Positions 7,602 through 15,834 of a stretch of 29,107 bases of DNA are shown in pieces. This DNA is from an uncultured Oscillospiraceae bacterium (lineage in GTDB: Bacteria; Bacillota; Clostridia; Oscillospirales; Ruminococcaceae). The notes below the pieces were generated by a model, which saw only the letters and a program-made list of their open reading frames with translations, was not told where the DNA came from and searched no databases. Made by a program: the position numbers and the translations under genes. Positions within the stretch are counted from its first letter, which is position 1. Each line of letters starts with the position of its first letter. The stretch covers positions 1-29,107 of the forward strand of contig CAKTCT010000033.1 in NCBI GenBank assembly GCA_934539585.1, read 5' to 3'.

Positions 7602-8424
7602 CCGCCCCATCGGCGTGCTGGACTCCGGTGTGGGCGGCCTCACCGCCGTCCGGGAGCTGCTGCGGGCGATGCCCCGGGAGGACATCGTCTATTTCGGCGA
7701 CACCGGACGGGTCCCCTACGGCAGCCGGAGCCCGGAGATCGTGGCGCAGTACGCCATCCAGGACATCAATTTCCTTCTCCGCCACGGGGTGAAGATGGTC
7801 ATCGCCGCCTGCGGCACCGTGACCACCACTCTGCCTGAGGCGCTGACCCGCCAGTTCGCCTTCCCGTACACCGGGGTGCTCCACCCCACGGTCCGGGCGG
7901 CGGCGGCGGCCACCCGGAACGGGAAGATCGGCGTCATCGCCACGGCCACCACCATCCGCACCGGGGCCTATGAGCGGGAGCTGAAAAAGCTGAACCCGGA
8001 GCTTCAGGTGATGTCTCGGGCCTGCCCGCTGTTTGTTCCCCTGGTGGAAAACGGGTATGTGGGCCGGGAAAATCCCGTGACCCGGCTGGTGGCAGAGGAC
8101 TATCTCCGGCCCCTGCGGGAGGCGGGGTGCGACACCCTGATCCTGGGCTGCACCCATTATCCGGTCATTGCCGGGATCATCGGGGACGTGATGGGACCGG
8201 GAACGGTCCTCATCGACTCGGGGAAGGCCGCGGCCGACTATGCCCGGCAGCTTCTGGAGGAGCGGAACCTGCTGGCCGGCGGGGAGAAGCCCGGCTCCGC
8301 CGCCTTTTACGTCAGCGACGACCCCTTGCAGTTTTCCCAGAACGCCGCGCTGTTTTTGGGGGAGCGGTTCCGGGGGACGGTGGAAAAGGTGGAGATCACC
8401 GAATATCCCGATACCATCGAATAG
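7594..8424 (+). CDS. murI: Glutamate racemase
   Basis: 276-residue cofactor-independent racemase that supplies D-glutamate for peptidoglycan. Family motifs: GVLDSGVGGLTAVREL (D10, S11), FGDTGRVPYGSRS, the first catalytic cysteine C73, and the second in GCTHYPV (C185). The first cysteine sits in AACGTVTTT; most MurI proteins have CNT at this point, so the substrate-contacting Asn is replaced by Gly. DTARVPYG is also changed to DTGRVPYG. Both catalytic cysteines are kept, so activity is still expected. A hydantoin racemase or aspartate racemase is less likely given the DSGVGG and GCTHYP motifs and the ddl neighbour. Its start lies inside the end of ddl, implying translational coupling of two wall-precursor enzymes. 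Confidence 0.94.
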   Translation: MDNRPIGVLDSGVGGLTAVRELLRAMPREDIVYFGDTGRVPYGSRSPEIVAQYAIQDINFLLRHGVKMVIAACGTVTTTLPEALTRQFAFPYTGVLHPTVRAAAAATRNGKIGVIATATTIRTGAYERELKKLNPELQVMSRACPLFVPLVENGYVGRENPVTRLVAEDYLRPLREAGCDTLILGCTHYPVIAGIIGDVMGPGTVLIDSGKAAADYARQLLEERNLLAGGEKPGSAAFYVSDDPLQFSQNAALFLGERFRGTVEKVEITEYPDTIE

Positions 8425-8436
8425 AAAGGCTTTGTC

Positions 8437-8859
8437 ATGAAAAAGGACGTCAGCATCCGCATCAAGGGCGTGTACACCGCCGATGAGGATCAAACCACTG
8501 CCGAGCTGTTTACCGTCGGCAGCTTATACAAGAAAAACGACCACTACTACATCACCTACAAGGAAAGCGAGACCACGGGCTTCGAGGGCTGCACCACTAC
8601 GGTGAAGATCGAGGCTCCCGACCGGGTGACCATGATCCGGCGGGGGAGCTCCAACTCCCACCTGGTTTTGCAGAAGGGGATGCGGAACGTGGGGAGCTAC
8701 GACATGCTGGGGAATTACATGGAAATCGGCGTGTACACCGACAGCATGGACTGCTCCTTTAACGACGCGGGGGGCAATCTGCACCTGCGGTACACGTTGG
8801 ACATGAACTCCGCTCTCATGAGCGAGAATGAATTGGAGATTTCGGTGAGCGAGGCGTAA
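8437..8859 (+). CDS. DUF1934 (YwiB-like) protein
   Basis: 140-residue cytosolic protein of the DUF1934/YwiB family, predicted to be a small beta-barrel related to calycins; its biochemical role is not established. Visible traits are the N-terminal strand VSIRIKGVY, a central YYITYKESETTGFEG segment and the conserved VLQKGMRNVGSYDM stretch, then LRYTLDMNSALMSENELEISV at the end. It lies 12 bases after murI and 30 bases before argS. B. subtilis ywiB is also next to argS, so the linkage is conserved across Firmicutes and supports the assignment. There is an AGAAAGG ribosome site before the ATG. Confidence 0.88.
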   Translation: MKKDVSIRIKGVYTADEDQTTAELFTVGSLYKKNDHYYITYKESETTGFEGCTTTVKIEAPDRVTMIRRGSSNSHLVLQKGMRNVGSYDMLGNYMEIGVYTDSMDCSFNDAGGNLHLRYTLDMNSALMSENELEISVSEA

Positions 8860-8889
8860 GTCCGCCGCCAAGAGAAAGGATTGTTTCAA

Positions 8890-10578
8890 ATGGCGAACCC
8901 CATTTTTGACGCGAAAAACCAGTGCCGGGAGATTCTTCTCGCCGCTCTGGCCCGGTGTGTGGCGGGGGGGACCCTCCCTGACGCGGCTGCGCCGGAGTTT
9001 ACCGTGGAGATCCCCGGGGACAGCTCCCACGGCGATTTTGCCGCCAACCTGGCCATGGTGTCGGCAAGAGCCTTCCACAAGGCTCCCCGGATGATCGCCG
9101 AGGCGCTGGCCAACGCGGCGGAGCTTTCCGGCACCGCTTTCCAGAAGCTGGAGGTGGCCGGGCCCGGGTTCTTAAACTTCACCCTGGCTCCCGGCTGGTT
9201 TGCCGGAGTGGTGAAGGCGGTCCTGGAGGAGAAGGAGGCCTACGGCCGCACGGATTTCGGCGGCGGCAAGCGGATGCTGGTGGAGTTCGTCTCCGCCAAC
9301 CCAACGGGGCCCATGCACATCGGCAACGCCCGGGGCGGCGCTCTGGGCGACGGCATCGCGTCGGTGCTGGACTGGGCGGGCTACCGGGTGGACCGGGAGT
9401 TTTACGTCAACGACGCGGGGAACCAGATCAACAAGTTCGGCCTGTCCCTGGACCTGCGGTATCAGCAGCTTTATAAGGACGGCATCGAGATGCCCGAGGA
9501 CAGCTATCACGGCCAGGACATCATCGACCACGCCAGAAATTTCGCGGCCATCCACGGGGACAAGTACATGCACACCTCCGAGGAGGAGCGGCGGCAGGCG
9601 CTGGTGGCCTATGCGCTGCCCCTGAACATCGAGGGGCTGGAGCGGGACCTGGCCAAGTACCGCATCCACTACGACCGGTGGTTCCGGGAGTCCACCCTGC
9701 ATGCCGACGGTTCGGTGATGAAGGTGGTGGAGTTGCTCAAGGAGAAGGGCCACACCTACGAGGCCGAGGGGGCCACCTGGTTCAGGGCCACGGAATTCGG
9801 GGCGGACAAGGACTTCGTGCTGGTGCGGTCCAACGGCGTGCCCACCTATGTGGTGCCGGACATTGCGTATCACTACGGCAAGCTGGTGACCCGGGGCTAC
9901 GACAAGGCCATCGACGTGCTGGGGGCGGACCATCATGGGTATGTGCCCCGTCTGAAGGCGGCGCTCCAGGCACTGGGGGTGGATCCCGACCGGCTGGACG
10001 TGGTGCTGATGCAGATGGTGCGGCTGATCCGGGACGGCGAGGTGGTCAAGGCCAGCAAGCGTTCCGGCAAGGCCATCACCCTGGTGACGCTGCTGGACGA
10101 GGTGCCCATTGACGCGGCGCGGTTCTACTTCAACCTGCGGGAGGCCAACTCCCAGTTCGATTTCGACCTGGACCTGGCGGTGGAGCAGTCCAGCCAGAAC
10201 CCGGTTTATTATGTGCAGTACGCCCACGCGCGGATCTGCTCCATTTTGAAGAAGCTGGACAGCCAGGGCGTCGCGCCCCGGGAGGTTTCCGTGGAGGAGC
10301 TGGAGGCGCTGAACACCATCGAGGAGATCGCGCTGATCCGGCACATCGCCCGGTTCCCGGCGGAGATTATCGAGGCGGCCAAGGCTTACGATCCGGCCAA
10401 GATGACCCGGTATGCGTTGGATCTGGCCACGCTGTTCCACAAGTTCTACACCGCCTGCAAGGTTTACGGCGAGGACGAGGCGCTGATGCAGGCCCGGCTG
10501 GGGCTGTGCATGGCGGCGCGGTCGGTGCTGGAGAATGTGCTGGCGATTCTGAAGATCGACGCGCCGGAGACGATGTGA
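8890..10578 (+). CDS. argS: Arginyl-tRNA synthetase
   Basis: 562-residue class I synthetase charging tRNA-Arg. The N-terminal domain (about 1-110) ends in the VAGPGFLNFTL motif that precedes the catalytic core; the HIGH element is SANPTGPMHIGNARGG (HIGN at 143-146). VVKASKRSGKAITL corresponds to the KMSKS region, which is degenerate in many ArgRS. The C-terminal anticodon-binding domain contains YVQYAHARICSI and ends with ILKIDAPETM, the usual terminal methionine-ended tail. A TTG at 8881 is in frame, but the ATG at 8890 has an AGAAAGGA site at the proper distance. It is last in the ddl-murI-DUF1934-argS run and is followed by the hairpin array rather than by a simple T-tailed terminator. Confidence 0.97.
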   Translation: MANPIFDAKNQCREILLAALARCVAGGTLPDAAAPEFTVEIPGDSSHGDFAANLAMVSARAFHKAPRMIAEALANAAELSGTAFQKLEVAGPGFLNFTLAPGWFAGVVKAVLEEKEAYGRTDFGGGKRMLVEFVSANPTGPMHIGNARGGALGDGIASVLDWAGYRVDREFYVNDAGNQINKFGLSLDLRYQQLYKDGIEMPEDSYHGQDIIDHARNFAAIHGDKYMHTSEEERRQALVAYALPLNIEGLERDLAKYRIHYDRWFRESTLHADGSVMKVVELLKEKGHTYEAEGATWFRATEFGADKDFVLVRSNGVPTYVVPDIAYHYGKLVTRGYDKAIDVLGADHHGYVPRLKAALQALGVDPDRLDVVLMQMVRLIRDGEVVKASKRSGKAITLVTLLDEVPIDAARFYFNLREANSQFDFDLDLAVEQSSQNPVYYVQYAHARICSILKKLDSQGVAPREVSVEELEALNTIEEIALIRHIARFPAEIIEAAKAYDPAKMTRYALDLATLFHKFYTACKVYGEDEALMQARLGLCMAARSVLENVLAILKIDAPETM

Positions 10579-10606
10579 CCCGGTGTCGACGCGGCGCCAG
10601 CAAATT

Positions 10607-11071
10607 AAGTTTTGGGTCCAGCCTTTTTCAAAAGGCTGGCGGGTGGAGGGCAGCGCCCTCCTCGCCCTCCGCAGAGGGCGAAATTCCAACCCCGTTGCGC
10701 CTCGGGCGCAACCCAAAACAGGAAAAAGGCGGCCCGCAGGCCGCCCGCGGTCCCCGCGGCCGCAATTTCGAAGAAATTGCGGCATGACGCACCACTACTC
10801 CATCCAAAGCGTAAACCCGCGCCAGCGAGTCGAAGCGTTTGCCGTTTCTTCTCGCTGGCGCGGTTATTGTTTGTGCGTTGGGTGCAGGACTGCGTCCTGC
10901 GGGGAACCCCTTGATAGGGTTCCCCTTGGTCCGACAGCCCACCGGGCTGTCGGACCTTCCCTTCCTGATCTTTTGGGTATCATTTGGGGTGTTTCGCCCT
11001 CTGCGGAGGGCGACTTAGGGGCGTTGCCCCTAAGGACCCTACCGCCTTTTGAAAAAGGCGGGCGAAAACTT
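10607..11071. repeat. 465-bp hairpin-array element with inverted arms
   Basis: The argS-ychF gap (10579-11306) has no credible gene. It contains at least 13 perfect short stem-loops in series: 10618-10639, 10645-10661, 10663-10680, 10694-10712, 10728-10745, 10759-10783 (11-bp stem), 10817-10863 (13-bp stem), 10884-10900, 10901-10925, 10929-10955 (12-bp stem), 10995-11012, 11015-11033 and 11042-11061. The two ends are inverted copies of each other over about 80 bases: AAGTTTT, a CCxGCCTTTTTCAAAAGGC-type hairpin, another hairpin, then CGCCCTCCGCAGAGGGCG on the left, with the reverse order and strand on the right. This resembles a MITE or BIME-like dispersed palindromic element. No transposase is present. 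It may also end argS transcription. Confidence 0.75.
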
Positions 11072-11110
11072 TCTTTGCCAAGGCTGCGGAAAATTTCTTA
11101 CGGGCAACTC

Positions 11111-11208
11111 AAATCGTCGCCGCGCAGCCTGTCGCGCGGCTATCGAAGCATGACGCGAGGCAGCCGGCCGCGGCGACATGGGAGCGGCGACACGCCGCCC
11201 GCGGCGAC
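11111..11208. repeat. GC-rich segment with further hairpins and GCGGCGAC repeats
   Basis: Right of the hairpin array, GCCGCGC/GCGCGGC (11119-11140) and GCGGCG/CGCCGC (11184-11198) form two more stems, and GCGGCGAC recurs three times (about 11170, 11184 and 11201) with an inverted GTCGCCGC near 11116. It may be a separate small repeat family abutting the array. I see no gene or T-tract. Confidence 0.5.
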
Positions 11209-11215
11209 TTGGGGG

Positions 11216-11244
11216 TTGTGGGAAGGGGCAGAATGTGCTATAAT
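11216..11244 (+). promoter_or_regulatory. Extended -10 promoter of ychF
   Basis: TTGTGG (11216-11221), a 17-base spacer, TATAAT (11239-11244) preceded by TGTGC. The -35 is imperfect but the -10 block is identical to those of ddl and the CarD gene. Confidence 0.8.
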
Positions 11245-11306
11245 AGAAACGTTACAGCCGGGATGGCCGGTATCCGGACGAAAATCAATAAGGAGATGGA
11301 CAATAT

Positions 11307-12401
11307 ATGAAATTAGGTATGGTGGGTCTGCCCAACGTGGGCAAAAGCACCCTTTTCAACGCTTTGACCAACGCGGGGGCGGAATCGGCAAACTACCCCT
11401 TCTGCACCATCGAGCCCAACGTGGGCGTGGTGTCCGTGCCCGACGAGCGGCTGGACAAGCTGGCGGAAATGTACCACCCCAAAAAGTTCACCCCGGCGGT
11501 GCTGGAATTCATGGACATCGCAGGGTTAGTCAAGGGTGCTTCCAAGGGTGAGGGCCTGGGGAACAAGTTCCTGGCCGACATCCGGGAGGCCGACGCCATC
11601 GTCCACGTGGTCCGCTGCTTCGAGGACGGGGACGTGATCCACGTGGAGGGCTCCATCGGCGCGGCCCGGGACATCGAGACCATCAATCTGGAGCTGATCT
11701 TCGCCGACATGGAGATCCTGGAGCGGCGCATTGCCAAGACACAGAAGCTGGTCCGGGCGGACAAGAAGTACGGCCCGGAGCTGGACTTCCTGGAGCGGCT
11801 CATGGCCCATCTGGAGGAGGGTAAGAGCGCCCGGAGCTTCCCCTACACCGAGGACGAGGCGGCGATGATCGCGTCCTCCCCGCTGCTGTCCAACAAGCCC
11901 ATCATCTACGCCGCCAACATGTGCGAGGACGATTTCATTAACGGCTACGAAAACAACCCCCACTACCAGGCCGTGGCCAGAATTGCCGCCGAGGAGAAGT
12001 CCGCCGTGCTGCCCATCTGCGCCAAAATCGAGGAAGAAATCGCCGACATGACCGACGACGAGAAGAAAGAGTTCCTGGCGGACTTAAACCTCAAGGAAAG
12101 CGGCCTCAACCGCATCATCCGGGAGGGCTACGCGCTGCTGGGGTACATCTCCTTCCTCACCGCCGGGGAGCCCGAGGTCCGGGCCTGGACCATCACCAAG
12201 GGCACCAAGGCCCCCCAGGCCGCCGGAAAAATCCACACCGACTTTGAGCGGGGTTTCATCCGCGCCGAAGTGGTGGCCTTCGACGACCTCATGGCCTGCG
12301 GCTCCATGGCCGCCGCCAAGGAGAAGGGCCTGGTCCGGCTGGAGGGCAAGGAGTACGTGATGCAGGACGGCGACATCGTGCTGTTCCGGTTCAACGTCTG
12401 A
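11307..12401 (+). CDS. ychF: Redox-regulated ATPase YchF (Obg-related P-loop protein)
   Basis: 364-residue TRAFAC-class P-loop protein that associates with ribosomes and, unlike other Obg relatives, prefers ATP. The G1 loop is GLPNVGKST (7-15), G3 is DIAGLVKGASKGEGLG, and the G4 position reads NMCE (204-207) instead of NKxD, the known basis of the ATP preference. A coiled-coil insert follows G3, and the C-terminal TGS domain (about 280-360) contains GEPEVRAWTITKGTKAPQAAGKIHTDFERGFIRAE. Length and all motifs match the family. An AAGGAG site precedes the ATG. It has its own promoter and appears to be monocistronic. Confidence 0.97.
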   Translation: MKLGMVGLPNVGKSTLFNALTNAGAESANYPFCTIEPNVGVVSVPDERLDKLAEMYHPKKFTPAVLEFMDIAGLVKGASKGEGLGNKFLADIREADAIVHVVRCFEDGDVIHVEGSIGAARDIETINLELIFADMEILERRIAKTQKLVRADKKYGPELDFLERLMAHLEEGKSARSFPYTEDEAAMIASSPLLSNKPIIYAANMCEDDFINGYENNPHYQAVARIAAEEKSAVLPICAKIEEEIADMTDDEKKEFLADLNLKESGLNRIIREGYALLGYISFLTAGEPEVRAWTITKGTKAPQAAGKIHTDFERGFIRAEVVAFDDLMACGSMAAAKEKGLVRLEGKEYVMQDGDIVLFRFNV

Positions 12402-12405
12402 TAAA

Positions 12406-12462
12406 AACCGCCTGCTTAGAAAATCTTAAGAAAGGTTTTCCCGGCAGGCGGTTGCGGCTTTC
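12406..12462 (+). terminator. Probable ychF terminator
   Basis: AACCGCCTGC (12406-12415) pairs with GCAGGCGGTT (12444-12453), a 10-bp stem with a 28-base loop that can itself pair weakly. The following T tract is poor (GCGGCTTTCG), and the -35 of the next gene overlaps the stem's right arm. Confidence 0.55.
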
Positions 12463-12480
12463 GTCGAAATGTGGTATACT
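12452..12480 (+). promoter_or_regulatory. Promoter of the LCP gene
   Basis: TTGCGG (12452-12457), 17-base spacer, TATACT (12475-12480) with TGG immediately upstream (extended -10). The -35 sits in the right arm of the ychF terminator hairpin. Confidence 0.7.
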
Positions 12481-12530
12481 GACCTTACTGCTTTGCAAAA
12501 ACGGGCCGGAAAGAAAGAGGAGAGCCGAAT

Positions 12531-13547
12531 ATGGCAAGACGACGGAGAAAACTGAAAACCAAAAAGCTCATCGGCACCCTGTTGGTGCTGGTTTTGCTGG
12601 GATTTATCGCATGGGGCGGGTGGTACGTTTACAGCACCATCCAGCTGTTCAACAAGAGCCGGACGGAGCTGCCCTCGGACCCGTCGGAGTTGGGGATTTC
12701 CTCCCAAACCGAGGAGTCCGGGCTGGTTGACGACGCCTCCGACGCCTCCATCACCAACATCGCCCTGTTCGGCGTGGACCGCCGGGACGAGACCGAAGCC
12801 GCCCGTTCCGACGTCATCATGATCGCCACCGTGGACAAGCGGCACAACAAGATCAAGCTGGCCTCGGTGATGCGGGACAGCTACGTGCCCGTGGAGGGCT
12901 GCGGCAAGACCAAGATCAACGCCGCCTATTTCTACGGCGGGCCCACCCTGGCCATCAAGACCCTGAACCAGGTCTTTGGGCTGAACATCACCGACTACGT
13001 CACCGTCAACTTCCGGGAAATGGCCGCCATCGTGGACGCGGTGGGGGGCGTGGAGATCGACATCTCCGAGGCGGAGCGCAAGGACGCCAACCACAACATG
13101 ATCGAGCAGGCCGCCATGGACGGCAGCAAGGTGGACACCATCCAGCAGGCGGGGCTCCAGACCCTCAGCGGGATGCAGGCCGTTGGCTACGCCCGGATCC
13201 GGTACGTGGGCAACGCCGACTTTGAGCGGACCCAGCGCCAGCGCAACGTCATGCAGGCCATCTTCAAAAAGGGCAAGTCCATGAGCCCCCTGCAGTACCC
13301 GGAGATGATCCAGAAGATGCTGCCGGTGGTGGAGACTTCCCTGGAGCTGTCGGAGATTATGGACATGGCCGGGATTCTCCTGCGGGACGTGTCCATGGAG
13401 GACGTGCGGTTCCCGTGCAACGAGGACCTGATTGACGGGGGGAGCCTTATGGTCAACGGGGTGGATTACCTCAACTACGATCTGGAAGCCACCCGGCAGA
13501 AGATGCACGATTTCATCTACAATGACGTGATGCCGGTGCAGCCGTAA
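12531..13547 (+). CDS. LytR-CpsA-Psr (LCP) family wall-polymer ligase
   Basis: 338-residue membrane-anchored, extracytoplasmic enzyme expected to transfer wall teichoic acid or capsule polymers from lipid carriers to peptidoglycan. A basic N-terminus (MARRRRKLKTKK) is followed by one membrane segment (about 13-35) and a short linker rich in Ser/Asp/Glu. The LCP domain (from about residue 75) shows ARSDVIMIATVD (R92, D94), LASVMRDSYVPV (R115, D116, family form SIPRDxYV with Met for Pro), INAAYFYGGP, and YARIRYVGNADFERTQRQR, the Arg-rich pyrophosphate-binding segment. Its substrate polymer cannot be told. It lies alone between its own promoter and a terminator. Confidence 0.93.
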   Translation: MARRRRKLKTKKLIGTLLVLVLLGFIAWGGWYVYSTIQLFNKSRTELPSDPSELGISSQTEESGLVDDASDASITNIALFGVDRRDETEAARSDVIMIATVDKRHNKIKLASVMRDSYVPVEGCGKTKINAAYFYGGPTLAIKTLNQVFGLNITDYVTVNFREMAAIVDAVGGVEIDISEAERKDANHNMIEQAAMDGSKVDTIQQAGLQTLSGMQAVGYARIRYVGNADFERTQRQRNVMQAIFKKGKSMSPLQYPEMIQKMLPVVETSLELSEIMDMAGILLRDVSMEDVRFPCNEDLIDGGSLMVNGVDYLNYDLEATRQKMHDFIYNDVMPVQP

Positions 13548-13563
13548 GACGGCCGGCAGAAAA

Positions 13564-13597
13564 AACGGACCTCCGCAGGATGCTGCGGGGGTCCGTT
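13564..13597. terminator. Terminator shared by LCP and DUF3048 genes
   Basis: A 15-bp stem pairs 13564-13578 (AACGGACCTCCGCAG) with 13583-13597, with two G-T pairs in the middle. The T tract is strong on the minus strand (a TTTTTT run after the stem), so it mainly ends the DUF3048 operon. On the plus strand the tail is weak. Confidence 0.8.
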
Positions 13598-13611
13598 GGT
13601 GTCTGTGGGGG

Positions 13612-14727
13612 TCATTCCCGGTCAAAGGCCAGGCTTTCCACCATGGATTCGTCGATGATGGCGATGAAGGTGGGACCGACGTTGCCCTTGGCGGGGGCCC
13701 CGTCGGAGAGGGTGAAGGTGAACTGGTTTTTGTAGGAGCCCTTGGTCCAGGTGATGGGCTCCAGGCCGCCGCCGGTGAGGAACCAGCCCCGGCCGCTGTC
13801 CAATGCCACCTCCCGGAGGATGCCGCCGTCGTAGCTGGTGATGTCGGTGGCCAGGATCAGGACGTTTGAGAAGGTCAGGACCTCGCCGGTGTCGGCGTCG
13901 ATGTGGGGCTGGCCCTTGCGCTGCTTCTCATAGAGGCCGGTTCCGGCGTTATAATCGAAGCGGTCGCTGGAATAGCCGGAGAACTTGACGTAGACCCCCG
14001 AGACCTTTTCCACGGGGGAGATCGGCGTCTGGGAAATCTCCAGGGGCGGAATGGGGTCGCCCTCCAGGGAGTAGCCCCGCTTTTCGCAGACCTGGGCGAT
14101 GGCTTCGCCGTTGATGAAGTAGCTGTGCTCCACGCCCCGGGAGTTTGCCCGCTCCTGATCCTTATAGAAGGCGGTGGTGCCGTAGACCAAGCCGTCTACG
14201 TTGTCCATGCCCCGGTCGGCCACGGCGGCCTTGCCGGGCTTGCTGCCGCCGAAATGGACGAAAATGGGGTCATAGGGGTAGGCCAGGTCGGTGTAGTAGT
14301 GGCGGACGCTGCGGACGGGGCCGGTATAGGGGACGGCGTCAAGGTCGGCAAAGACCGCCATCATCCGGGTGATGCCGCCCTCGGTGACGACCTCATAGAT
14401 CACGTCGGCGGCGGAAAGGCCCCGGTGGGGGACCGCCGCGTCGATGTTGTTGACCATAATGGCCACCGGCCGCCTTCCCACGGCGGATTCCGGGTAGTCA
14501 GCCTCGCCGGTCAGGGGGTTCCGGGGACCGGCGGGCTCCGGTTCGGGCTCGGGTTCCGGCTCTGAGGAGACCGGTTCCGGTTCGCTGGAGGGCTCGGGGA
14601 GGAGGAAGGAGCTTTCCTCCGGCTCCGAGGAAACCGGAGCGGGGTCGCTGCCGCAGCCGGACAGAACCGGCAGGGAAAGGCTCAGGCAGAGGACGGCGCA
14701 GAGGGCGGTTTTCAGCAGGCGTTTCAT
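13612..14727 (-). CDS. DUF3048 (YerB-like) lipoprotein
   Basis: 371-residue predicted lipoprotein. Residues 1-25 form a signal peptide ending in the lipobox LSGC, so it should be anchored outside the membrane. Residues about 26-68 are a low-complexity linker of SEPEPE-type repeats, likely a spacer. The rest is the DUF3048 domain (NPLTGEADYPESAVGRRPVAIMVNNIDAAVPHRGLSAADVIYE is its conserved opening; PVRSVRHYYTDLAYPYDPIFVHFGGS and the C-terminal FTLSDGAPAKGN are also typical). Function is not established; B. subtilis YerB is the known relative. Its ATG overlaps the TGA of the upstream oxidoreductase gene (ATGA), so translation is likely coupled although the two functions have no obvious link. 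Confidence 0.92.
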   Translation of the reverse strand: MKRLLKTALCAVLCLSLSLPVLSGCGSDPAPVSSEPEESSFLLPEPSSEPEPVSSEPEPEPEPEPAGPRNPLTGEADYPESAVGRRPVAIMVNNIDAAVPHRGLSAADVIYEVVTEGGITRMMAVFADLDAVPYTGPVRSVRHYYTDLAYPYDPIFVHFGGSKPGKAAVADRGMDNVDGLVYGTTAFYKDQERANSRGVEHSYFINGEAIAQVCEKRGYSLEGDPIPPLEISQTPISPVEKVSGVYVKFSGYSSDRFDYNAGTGLYEKQRKGQPHIDADTGEVLTFSNVLILATDITSYDGGILREVALDSGRGWFLTGGGLEPITWTKGSYKNQFTFTLSDGAPAKGNVGPTFIAIIDESMVESLAFDRE

Positions 14728-15731
14728 GGTTCATCGACTCCTTTCTCGTATCCGGGGAAGCGGATGCCGGCCAGCCGCCGGATCTCCGCCATGGTCCGGG
14801 AGACCTCCAGGGACATCCGGGAGGCGTAGGCGTATTCCTCCCGGGTCTCCTCCGGGGAGGTGATGTAACGGAGGAAGTCCCTGGCCTCGCCGCTCATGAG
14901 GACGGGCTTGTCCACCTCTCCGGCCAGGGTCCGGAAGGAGCCGTCGTTGCGGTACAGCCGGATGCCGGTGAGCTTGGAGACGGATTCCAGGGTCAGGGTC
15001 CCGGCGTCGCCGAAAATCTCCGAGCCCAGGCGGCTCTGGCCGGTCTTGGAGCAGCAGAGGGTGACCAGCTTGTCCGGGTACTCCAGAATGGCGGCGCAGC
15101 TGCCGTCGGCACCGCTGGACAGGAAATCCGCCGCCGCTGTGATCCGCCGGGGCAGGCCGAACCAGTCCAGGGCGGGGTAGACGCAGTAGACCCCCAGGTC
15201 CATAAGGCTGCCCGTGGCCATTCTGGGGTTAAAGATGTTGGGCAGCTCCCCCCGGGTGTAGGCGGCGTACTTGGAGGACAGCTGGGAGAAGTCCAGGTGG
15301 GCCGAGGTGATCCTCCCCAGGGCGGGGAGGGCGTCCAGCACCGCTTGACGCTGGGGAAGGTGGAGCATCATGATGGCCTCCAGGTAGATAAGGCCCCGCT
15401 CCGCTGCCAGGGCCTGGAGCTCCTGACACTCCTCCGGGAGGACGGTGACGGGCTTTTCGCAGAGAACGTGTTTTCCGGATAAGAGCATGGTCCTGCTCTG
15501 GGCGTAGTGGAGACTGTTGGGGCTGGCGATATAGACGGCCTCGATGGAAGGGTCGGCGGCCAGGGCCTCCGGGGTGGTGTAGACGGTGGAGACGCCGTAT
15601 TTTTCCCCAAAGGCCAGGCCCTTTTCCCGGCTCCGGGAGCAGACGGCGGAAAGCTCCCACCCGCCGGCCAGGGAGGCGCCCTGGATGTAGGAATCCACGA
15701 TCCAGCCGGTGCCGATAACAGCGTAACGCAT
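14724..15731 (-). CDS. Gfo/Idh/MocA-family oxidoreductase
   Basis: 335-residue NAD(P)-dependent dehydrogenase-like protein. The Rossmann dinucleotide loop is VIGTGWIVDSYI (5-16), the second-strand motif is AVCSRSREKGLAFGEKYG, and the catalytic lysine is K93 in LCEKPVTV. The C-terminal half, with GSLMDLGVYCVYPALDWFG, is the alpha/beta substrate-binding domain. The family acts mostly on sugars, inositols and related polyols, and the substrate cannot be assigned from sequence. The aldolase-kinase genes lie about 10 kb away, so a link is not supported. It leads a minus-strand operon with the DUF3048 lipoprotein and has a strong AAAAGGAGGA ribosome site. Confidence 0.9.
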   Translation of the reverse strand: MRYAVIGTGWIVDSYIQGASLAGGWELSAVCSRSREKGLAFGEKYGVSTVYTTPEALAADPSIEAVYIASPNSLHYAQSRTMLLSGKHVLCEKPVTVLPEECQELQALAAERGLIYLEAIMMLHLPQRQAVLDALPALGRITSAHLDFSQLSSKYAAYTRGELPNIFNPRMATGSLMDLGVYCVYPALDWFGLPRRITAAADFLSSGADGSCAAILEYPDKLVTLCCSKTGQSRLGSEIFGDAGTLTLESVSKLTGIRLYRNDGSFRTLAGEVDKPVLMSGEARDFLRYITSPEETREEYAYASRMSLEVSRTMAEIRRLAGIRFPGYEKGVDEP

Positions 15732-15761
15732 AGGGGGTCCTCCTTTTCAAACGTTACCTCC

Positions 15762-15790
15762 ATTATAGCAAATGCCGGGGATTTCCGCAA
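15762..15790 (-). promoter_or_regulatory. Extended -10 promoter of the oxidoreductase operon
   Basis: On the minus strand TTGCGG (15790-15785) is followed after 17 bases by TATAAT (15767-15762), with TGC directly before it. The spacing and extended -10 match the plus-strand promoters in this window. Confidence 0.8.
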
Positions 15791-15834
15791 GGCGGATGGA
15801 GGGAAAGTTTTACAATCTGTTCACCGGGCGGGGG

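Noticed and set aside
9172..10785. 537-residue open frame antisense to argS
   Set aside because: argS is well supported by motifs, and the antisense product is a His/Gln/Arg-rich shadow typical of GC-rich codon use.
10607..11071. CRISPR array
   Set aside because: The repeats are different self-complementary hairpins rather than identical direct repeats with spacers, and there are no cas genes.
10583..11551. 322-residue open frame running through the hairpin array into ychF
   Set aside because: The array consists of palindromes, the product has no motif, and it enters ychF out of phase. Open frames over such repeats are commonly mis-annotated.
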